Source: Tenrec ecaudatus (taxonomy: Eukaryota > Chordata > Mammalia > Afrosoricida > Tenrecidae). From it: a stretch of 64,000 bases of DNA. Positions within the stretch are counted from its first letter, which is position 1. Each line of letters starts with the position of its first letter. This document shows, in pieces, positions 57,315 to 64,000 of this stretch. Below the pieces are notes generated by a model. It searched no databases, was not told where the DNA came from, and saw only the letters and a list, made by a program, of their open reading frames with translations. Location: assembly GCF_050624435.1 (NCBI RefSeq), contig NC_134541.1, positions 8,632,983 to 8,696,982 of the forward strand, written 5' to 3'. The position numbers were made by a program, and so were the translations under genes.

Positions 57315-57500
57315 TGCCTTTGACAAGAGTCCCACTGGGGCAGTGGTAAGTGCTTGGCTGATAACAGAAAAGTTGGCAATTCCAATCCACAGCCGGCTCC
57401 AAAGGGAAAAGACTCACCCTGGGAACCTTAGACGACAGTTCTAATCTGTCCTATCAGATCTCTCTGCGTCAGAGCTCTCTCAGAGACAGTGGCTTTCTTT
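57315..57500 (+). mobile_element. AfroSINE
   Basis: Head cccactggggcagtggtaag, tail cagttctaatctgtcctatc. Confidence 0.8.
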
Positions 57501-57654
57501 GTTTGCTTCCTGCTGAAGCCAGAGTCTTCCTTGAATGGCCTTTGAAATCTCTGAATAAATATTGTCATCCAAACAAGTGAAATGAACACAATTGCCGTGT
57601 GAAATATCCTTCTTCAATGTCCATGGTACCCCCTTGCCTCCACTTGAGGTTCTG

Positions 57655-57685
<31 letters not shown>

Positions 57686-57687
57686 TC
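57655..57687 (+). repeat. (CA)n microsatellite
   Basis: About 16 CA units. Confidence 0.95.
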
Positions 57688-57689
57688 AC

Positions 57690-58720
57690 TTATCATTTGT
57701 AGACAGGGTCAAGTCACAAATGCCACCAATGGTCAGGCAGGAGGATCGATGGGAAGCAGAGTGGCTAGTGGGAGAACACAGGTCCCATTAAAGACAGGTG
57801 CGCCGGCCAGCTGTCTACATGAGGTACTATGAGTCCAACATAGTCACAGCTTTCGGGTGCATGAGCAAAGCAAGAGTTTAGGTGAAGTCACCTAAATTGT
57901 AGATGTAGTACCTCATCTCACTTTCTCAAACCTCCTGAGCTATGGCCAAGGGGTCGGAGGTTCACAGTATATGACAAGGTGCTTTCTAGAACTATAGATA
58001 GAACAGAAATCAGACCTTTGAGGTTGAGCCAAGTTGGGACTGGCTGTCCACACTCCTCAGAGGCCCATGCCCTTCAAACGGACAGCATGACCAAGGACAG
58101 ATGACCATCACATTCTCTGTTATTGGATCGCTCCTAACCCCTATCTTCATGCTCTTTCACCCAGACTCTCCCTTTCAACAGGTTCAATACTGCTTCATAA
58201 GCTGCTCTCTGACCCATTTTAAAACGTGGCTATAATGCTTCATCAAACTAGTATAATGGGCCTACTCTCCTAGTGGAGAGAGAAGGAAATGGGGGTGGGG
58301 GCTAATGAGGAAAGAGCAAACAGACTGCAGAATGGTCTTACATAAGCCAGCGCGGCAATGCCTGCTTCTCATCTCTCCAGAAAGCACAGCCCAGCCCAAA
58401 GATGCTCTAATGGGGTCACGCAGTCCACGAGTGCACAGCCTCCTGGTAGGAGTCCTTTTTTTTATAACATTTCATTTTGAACTCAGTGAAGGTTTACAGA
58501 GCAGATCATAGTGTTTCCATCAGTTTGTCTTCTTAAGGCCCCGGCGCTGTCCCTGTCCCTGTTGATTTTCAGCCTGCACACGCACTGAGCATCCAAAGCA
58601 GCCCCGGATGCGCCAAATACCCTTTCCCATTGTGCTTACACTGACAGAGGCCAGTGAGTGGAAACTCAGAGAAATTCAAATAATGTCTTCAAGTTTAATC
58701 TCTCAGGTGTTTTGGGAGGA
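57690..58720. other. Intron sequence, no gene
   Basis: No clear repeat recognised. Confidence 0.35.
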
Positions 58721-58721
58721 G

Positions 58722-58908
58722 TCCTGGTGGCCCCATGGGAGAAGCATTGGGCTGCTAACAGCAAGATAAGTGGTTCAAACCCATGGGAGCCAGAGGAGGC
58801 TGTTGGTTCCCAAAAAGATTTTCAATCTCAGGAAGTAAATGGAGCAGGTCAACACTGCCAACAGGGTCATGAAGAGTCAGAATCCACTCAACGGCAGCAG
58901 TTTGTGTC
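58722..58908 (+). mobile_element. AfroSINE
   Basis: Head aagcattgggctgctaacag, tail cagaatccactcaacggcag. Confidence 0.85.
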
Positions 58909-58914
58909 TTCTGG

Positions 58915-59140
58915 GAGTCGTCCTTGGGTAGGGCACATGATGCACATACTTGGAAGCTAGAGCCCAAGAAGCAAGGTCTGAGAAGAAAATTCTGGCCATC
59001 CACATCCAAAAAAATCAATCACTTAAAACTCTGTGAAGTATAAAACAACTTTACTCAGACAGACATGGGGTTGATGTGGTCGAAGGAGTTGCCATGAGCT
59101 GGAATTGACTCCGCTACACCTGGTTTGGGTTTTTTGGTAT
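58915..59140 (+). mobile_element. SINE with variant AfroSINE/BovB-type tail
   Basis: The tail reads cagacatggggttgatgtgg, then gccatgagctggaattgac and acctggtttggg. The front part is diverged and is not the usual tRNA-like head. Confidence 0.65.
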
Positions 59141-59149
59141 GGAGAAGGA

Positions 59150-59335
59150 GCCCCAGTGGCATTGTAGGAAACCAGTGGGCCGATAGCTGGTAGCTACAGT
59201 GGTTCGAACCCACCAGTCGTCTGAGGAAGAAAGATGAGACTTTCTTCTCTCAAGTATTTGCAGCCTCAGAAATCAATACCAGCTTGCTATGAATGGGGAG
59301 TTGAGGTAATGGCAATGGGTTTGGGCGTGGTTTTT
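59150..59335 (+). mobile_element. AfroSINE
   Basis: Head gagccccagtggcattgtag; it ends ggcaatgggtttgggcg. Confidence 0.8.
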
Positions 59336-59709
59336 GATTTTTCGTTTTTAATGTGTGGTTCTTTTATTTTTGGTTGTTGTTATCATCCTAATAAGTATTC
59401 ACATATAAGAAAACCCAAACCATGACTGTTACCAAGGAACTTAATGGCTTTGGGGGTTCAGCAATAACCTTGCATATGTCATATACCCGTCATCCCGAAC
59501 CGCGGACAATAATGGTCAACAATCTAGACATAACCAAGACCTCAGAAACTATTGGGAGCTTTATCTTTCCACACCACAAGCATGTGAGGCCATGTGGAAC
59601 TGCACCCAAGACCGTGTTCTCAGGATTGAAAACTAGCTCGTCGTGACCCTTTACCCGAGATTTAGGATTCTGTTCAAGTCCTTTAACCTCTCCAGGCCTG
59701 CTTATTCTC

Positions 59710-59848
59710 CTAGTGTTTCTGAGGCTGTACCTTTTTATAGGAAAAGACAGCTTCATCTTTTTCCCAAGAGGATGCCAGGAGGTTTCTAACCCTGACCTTG
59801 AGTTTAATAGCCAAATGCCTACCTCACAGTGCCACCAGGGCTCCTGTC
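59710..59848 (-). mobile_element. AfroSINE head part
   Basis: Reads cagcttcatctttttcccaa, then cacagtgccaccagggctcc; the tail is missing. Confidence 0.75.
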
Positions 59849-59924
59849 CATTAAAGGTAAGTGGAGACAGGTTCCTTCGGGGGGTAGAAGCAAATGATCT
59901 CTTCTGATTTCATCCATGCCTCCA

Positions 59925-60200
59925 GTGCGGAACTATTCATTACAAACGTGCATTATGTTTATAATGAAATTTATTTTAGATGAATACTAATGAAGAGTGA
60001 AGAGTCATATAAATGGCATAATTGTGGTCTGTTTTTATAGCAGATGGAGAGAACTTCTGTCCCCCTTAGCAAACCTGCTTCAGAGATCCAGCACATTTGT
60101 ATTAAAATTTCTCTCATTAACATGGTCTGGAGAATGAACAAAGTACATTATATTTGTTCATTTCCTCCCATTCATTAATAAACATGAGTATGTACTCTAT
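59925..60200. promoter_or_regulatory. AT-rich repeat-free stretch
   Basis: About 275 bases rich in ATTA/TAAT cores (for example attaatgtttat-like runs) between SINEs. A homeodomain-type enhancer is possible, but there is no direct evidence. Confidence 0.2.
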
Positions 60201-60214
60201 AGGAATCCTGATAC

Positions 60215-60388
60215 TACTGCCTGGTAATCATTGGACTGCTAACTGCAAGGTCGAAGGTTCAAACCCACCAGCAGCTCCTTGGGAGAAAGATGAGGCTATC
60301 TGTTCTGATAAAGATTTACACTCCTGGGGACCTTGTATGAGGTCAATGTGAGTAGAAATCAACTCGGTGACTTGGCTTGGATGTTTGT
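60215..60388 (+). mobile_element. AfroSINE
   Basis: Reads tggactgctaactgcaagg, then cagcagctccttgggagaa; the tail has a short deletion. Confidence 0.85.
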
Positions 60389-60404
60389 ACTGTGTACTCT
60401 ATAA

Positions 60405-60552
60405 GAAGGAACCCTGGGGGGGTATAAAGGGTTACCAGTTGACCTGCAGTTCAAGCCCCCCAGTTGCTCCAAGGGAGAAAAATGAAGCCAAATGCTTCCC
60501 AAAAGATGTACTGCCTCAGTAATCCTCCCGTGGCAATAGGGTGGCTTTCTAA
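60405..60552 (+). mobile_element. AfroSINE, truncated tail
   Basis: Reads gggttaccagttgacctgc, then gttgctccaagggagaaaa. Confidence 0.75.
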
Positions 60553-60584
60553 GACATCCTGAAACAAGATATTACTAAGCAGCT

Positions 60585-60765
60585 TCTAACCCTGGTGGTG
60601 TAGTGGTTACACAATGGGCTTCAATCCACATGGTTGGCAGTTCAAAACCACCAGCAGCTCTATGGGAGAAAGACTAAGCTGTCTACTCTCGTAACCAGTT
60701 CGTCTTGGAAACCCACAGGGGGTCGTTACGAGTCAGCATTGACTCCATGGCTTTGAATCAGGAAA
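60585..60765 (+). mobile_element. AfroSINE
   Basis: Head cctggtggtgtagtggttac, tail gtcgttacgagtcagcattg. Confidence 0.9.
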
Positions 60766-60769
60766 ACAC

Positions 60770-62020
60770 CTTGAAAAATGTTCAAAGGTTTATATTGGCC
60801 ACATAATCCCTTTATATGTAAACTCGCCAATTAGGGGAAGAAGCAAGGCCATTGTCTGGTGAGATAGGCTTGAAACAAGAGACCTTATTTCCATGGCTCT
60901 TCAGCTGTCTTCATATTAAAAAAAAAAAGGAAAAGAAAACCCTTTTTGCGTTCCAGGAGAAGTATTTGTCAACGCAATTCTGATTTTCACAAATGCTTGG
61001 CACCTCCAGCACCTTCCCTTACAACGACGTCCGAAGCACGGGAGAGTCTGTCTGCGGCTGGGAAGGAGAGGCACCGTGTGCAGTAATTATTTAGAACGCT
61101 CTGCTGAATGTCACCTGAGTGCCTCACGATCCTGCAGGTGCGCCGACCAGGGTGTTAATTTAAATCAGTCAGGAGGGAAGGCAGCGGCTGACAGGGAGGT
61201 GTGCTAGCTCAGCAGCCAGCTGTAAAATAGACCGGGGCACATCCTGGACACCTGGCACCCTGCTTGACACAAGAACATTTCTAGAAGGTTCCACGGGGAG
61301 TGGGGGGATGTCACGGCAGTCAGAGCTTCCTGTCAACGGCATCTTCCCATGAAAAGCCGGAGCCCTGCGCCTCTGATGGCTTTCCCTAAGGTTCCGGGAT
61401 TTTGATGTGGAAAGAAAGACACATCAGACAAGAACAACTTCCAATGAAACAAGGATGGGCTCTTGGCTTCCATAACAAACAAAGGATTCTATCTCCAGAG
61501 GCAATTAGGGGGACGACTGTGTTTCTCCCCACACAAATAGCTCTATTCTTCATTTCCTCAAGTGGGGAGGGGCAAGTAGAGGTGTAGCCAGTTTGGCTTA
61601 TGGTGGTAGGCGGAGGAGAGAAGAAAAATAGTCACTAGAAGATGCTGCTGACCTAGGAGTTCAGTATTGCTGCCCAGGAGAGCTGAATGAGTCTTGCTGG
61701 GTTTACCTACACTCCACCCTGGATGGCAAAGAGGAGCTTCCAGAATCAAAGGCAGTCACGCACCATCTCATCTCCTGTGGCTCTTTCATTCTACCAGCGT
61801 CCTTGCAAATCTGTGACTTACCTGAATGCCTCCCTCAGACTGAAGCAGCTTACGTGGTAAGAGCTAAGACTAGGTTGATCAGGAGACAACCAGGTGGGGC
61901 TTTGGCTAAGCCAAGGCTTTGAGTCAGGTGGAAATGGTTCAATCATATAAAATGGAGCCTCCCCATCTCACAGTTACCAGATCTCCTGCCTGCGGGACCC
62001 TGATCTGAGCAGGAAACAGG
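60770..62020. other. Intron sequence, no gene; repeat-poor
   Basis: 60960-61400 is unassigned, moderately GC-rich and free of recognised repeats; it may be unique or conserved sequence. Confidence 0.35.
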
Positions 62021-62024
62021 CAAT

Positions 62025-62238
62025 GAGCTCTGGTAATGCAGTGGATCACACATTGGAATGTTAACTGCAAGGTCAGTGGTTCAAACCTACCAGTCGATCT
62101 CTGGGAGAAAGATATGAGACTTACTGCTTCCTTAAAGATTTACAGCCTCTGATACCCTAAGGAGCAGTCCTACTCCGTCCAATGGGGTCACTATGAGTCC
62201 TAATGGCACTGAGTTTGGTTTTTGCCTTTGCTTTAGGA
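62025..62238 (+). mobile_element. AfroSINE
   Basis: Head gctctggtaatgcagtggat, tail ccaatggggtcactatgagt. Confidence 0.9.
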
Positions 62239-62499
62239 AATAGGCAAAGGTGCTTTGCTCAAAGATGGTAGCCCAATGGGCAGCATTGAATGTGCGCCAG
62301 CTGGCATATTGGGGTGGGGCACCACCGTCTACTTCCTACTCAGGTCAAAGTCCCACATGCGAGAGATTTGGTTACATGCAACATGTACATTCTGTCAGTC
62401 ATTACTGAACCATTTGGAACTTGTTTGAAGCTCTGGATTAAACCCTGGGTTGGCGGATGGCTACAGAATGGCGTGAAACAACACCAGTGTTCTGGTAGG

Positions 62500-62650
62500 A
62501 CCCTGCAAAATGGTCTGGCTGCCCCATAGGGTTTTCAAGGCTGTTGGGAGAAAGATGCAGCTGTCTGCTTCCCTAAAGGTTTACAGTCTCAGAAACCCTT
62601 TACAAGGTCACCTTTGATTTGATAGCAGAAGGTTTGGTTTGGCTTTTCAT
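62500..62650 (+). mobile_element. AfroSINE mosaic
   Basis: 62500-62544 is a minus-oriented piece (ccccatagggttttcaaggc). From 62545 a plus piece runs to aaggtttggtttgg. Confidence 0.65.
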
Positions 62651-62689
62651 GGGACTTGGAATGAACTCAGTGGTAGCGGGCTGGGGTTG

Positions 62690-62778
62690 AGGGCCTTGCA
62701 GAAGCAGACGAGCACATCTTTCCCCCCAGAGAGCTGGTGAGACTGACTCACTGACCTTGCAGTTAGCAGACTGTGTGA
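62690..62778 (-). mobile_element. AfroSINE fragment
   Basis: Reads gcacatctttccccccagag, then accttgcagttagcagactg. Confidence 0.65.
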
Positions 62779-62779
62779 C

Positions 62780-63865
62780 CTTTCCATCTAACACTCGCAG
62801 AGGTGACAGGTGAGTAGAACTTTGCCCAAGGTCTTTGGAAAGAAGACTCCCGAGTCTAGAGGGCATTCTATGATGATACCATTGCAGACTCACGTGGGTT
62901 ATGTGGAAAAGATTTGCCTAGAGACTTCACTCCTGTCCACTTATTGATGTGAGAGGAGAAAATCATATTAGTTAATATGAAACTGCCTTGTTTTGAACAC
63001 ATCCAAAAATAGCCATGGCCAAAAAACAAAACAAAACCGAACTTCACTAATAAAGCAAGGCAGATAGGAAACCTTCACGCTTGGAGGAACAAGAATGATC
63101 TTATTATCCTGAGCATCTTGATGATAACTATAAAAATTCATCTTTATTTGAGTTTCAGGCAAAATATAAAATAGTCCTATTACCTTGGGTTTAACTCTGA
63201 CTGCGTTCTGCAAACCCACGTCCTGCCTCAAGTCATCCGAGTAACCTATCAAAAGGCTCCTTAAGAGGAGCACTGTGCGCCCAGCACTGTTCGACGTCTT
63301 CTATGTGGATTAATCTTTTTAATTGCAGCAGCTGAGACACGGCTCAGCTCCACTTAGAAATGATCCTCAAGGAAGTTGAGCCCGTTGGCAAATGAAAAGG
63401 AGAAATTAGGACCCAGGGTGTCTCTGACCCTATAACCTTGACTTTCTCTTTTTGATGCACCAAACTCACATTTGCACCAAGACCCACAAAACAGGACTAC
63501 GGAGTAGGGGTGTTGTTCTCGGGGTCCCACAATATTGAGAGCTCTCCATTGAGCAAAAAGAGCTGTGGTTATTACAACTAATGGTATGACATATTCTCGG
63601 ATAAGAGACCCTAAAGGGGTCATAAAAGTCATTGAATAAAATTCTTTCATTTCCCAAGTCGGTACTTGATGACTCTTCACCAAAGACGACTGGGCAGTTT
63701 CTGAAATGTATGGTTCCAATATATCCATACTTCACTTCCTTTATTCTTTCACCTGAGCCATGTCAGTATTGCCCGCATCCACACCTCGCCCCTCTGTCCT
63801 ACTGTACACAATGCAAGAAGTGCCCTTCAGAAGATGTGAGCATGGCCATGCTGCCCAGGCCCATG
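62780..63865. other. Intron sequence, no supported gene
   Basis: Minus frames of 124 aa (63728-63354) and 89 aa (63735-63466) overlap. Neither has a recognisable domain or splice context, and I treat them as chance. Confidence 0.35.
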
Positions 63866-63869
63866 GGCT

Positions 63870-64000
63870 GTTGTTATTGCTTGTCATCAGGTCAATTCCA
63901 GCTCATGGCAACCCCCTGTGACAGGGTAGAACTGACCCATGGGCCTTTCTTGGCTGCCATCTTTCCTGAAGCAGATCTCCAGACCTTGCTCCTGCAGAGC
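63870..64000 (-). mobile_element. AfroSINE, cut by the window end
   Basis: Reads catcaggtcaattccagctc, then gacagggtagaactgaccca. Confidence 0.8.

Larger units (their letters stand above)
55226..64000 (-). other. DOK5: Part of the next upstream DOK5 intron
   Basis: The exon at 55225 begins with a split codon, so an upstream exon must exist. I looked for the preceding PTB-domain peptide on the minus strand and did not find it, so the intron extends past the window end. Confidence 0.75.

Noticed and set aside
63354-63735. Two overlapping minus frames (124 and 89 aa).
   Set aside because: Neither resembles the PTB-domain peptide expected for the next DOK5 exon, nor any family I know. Frames this long are expected by chance in 64 kb.

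Overview
This is nuclear DNA from a placental mammal, almost certainly an afrotherian (the elephant, hyrax, tenrec, golden mole, aardvark and elephant-shrew group). The basis is about 50 recognisable copies of the tRNA-derived AfroSINE family (tail resembling gggtcgctatgagtc followed by gagtttggttt) on both strands, many degenerate pieces of an RTE/BovB LINE of the afrotherian type, and older mammal-wide MIR, L2 and hAT-type repeats. I cannot fix the species.

The only protein-coding gene I can support is DOK5 (docking protein 5), on the minus strand. Three coding exons are present and join in frame: 55225-55090 (45 codons, end of the PTB domain), 23942-23822 (40 codons plus one base) and 18605-18541 (21 residues and the stop). 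Splice junctions, phases and protein sequence all agree with the C-terminal third of DOK5. The 3' UTR runs from 18540 to about 17775, with an AATAAA signal on the minus strand at 17795-17800. The introns are about 31.1 kb and 5.2 kb. Upstream exons lie beyond 64000, so 55226-64000 is part of a further intron. Positions 1 to about 17.7 kb are downstream of DOK5, where I see no gene.

Layout. 1-17.7 kb: BovB fragments (the longest at 11.77-13.85 kb), a pair of LTR-like repeats 3.6 kb apart, two copies of a roughly 500-bp hAT-like element, and SINEs. 17.7-24 kb: the DOK5 3' end, including a GGU-repeat 3' UTR, a (TTTG)n tract at the last acceptor and a (CA)n tract just after the preceding donor. 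24-55 kb: the large intron, packed with SINEs, BovB pieces, more copies of the hAT-like element (one nested inside a BovB), an L1 ORF2 remnant, a tRNA-Gly-headed SINE and a small LINE 3' end. 55-64 kb: the next intron, with a dense run of SINEs from 57 to 62 kb.

I found no RNA gene, CRISPR, operon or bacterial or phage system. Nearly all long open frames here are chance readings through repeats. The most useful leads are the simple repeats at the DOK5 splice sites and 3' UTR, the nested transposons, the hAT-like family, the TA-flanked MITE, and several repeat-free AT-rich stretches with POU octamer motifs. Repeat boundaries are by eye and approximate (about 10-30 bases); family names come from remembered consensus patterns and were not checked by a search.
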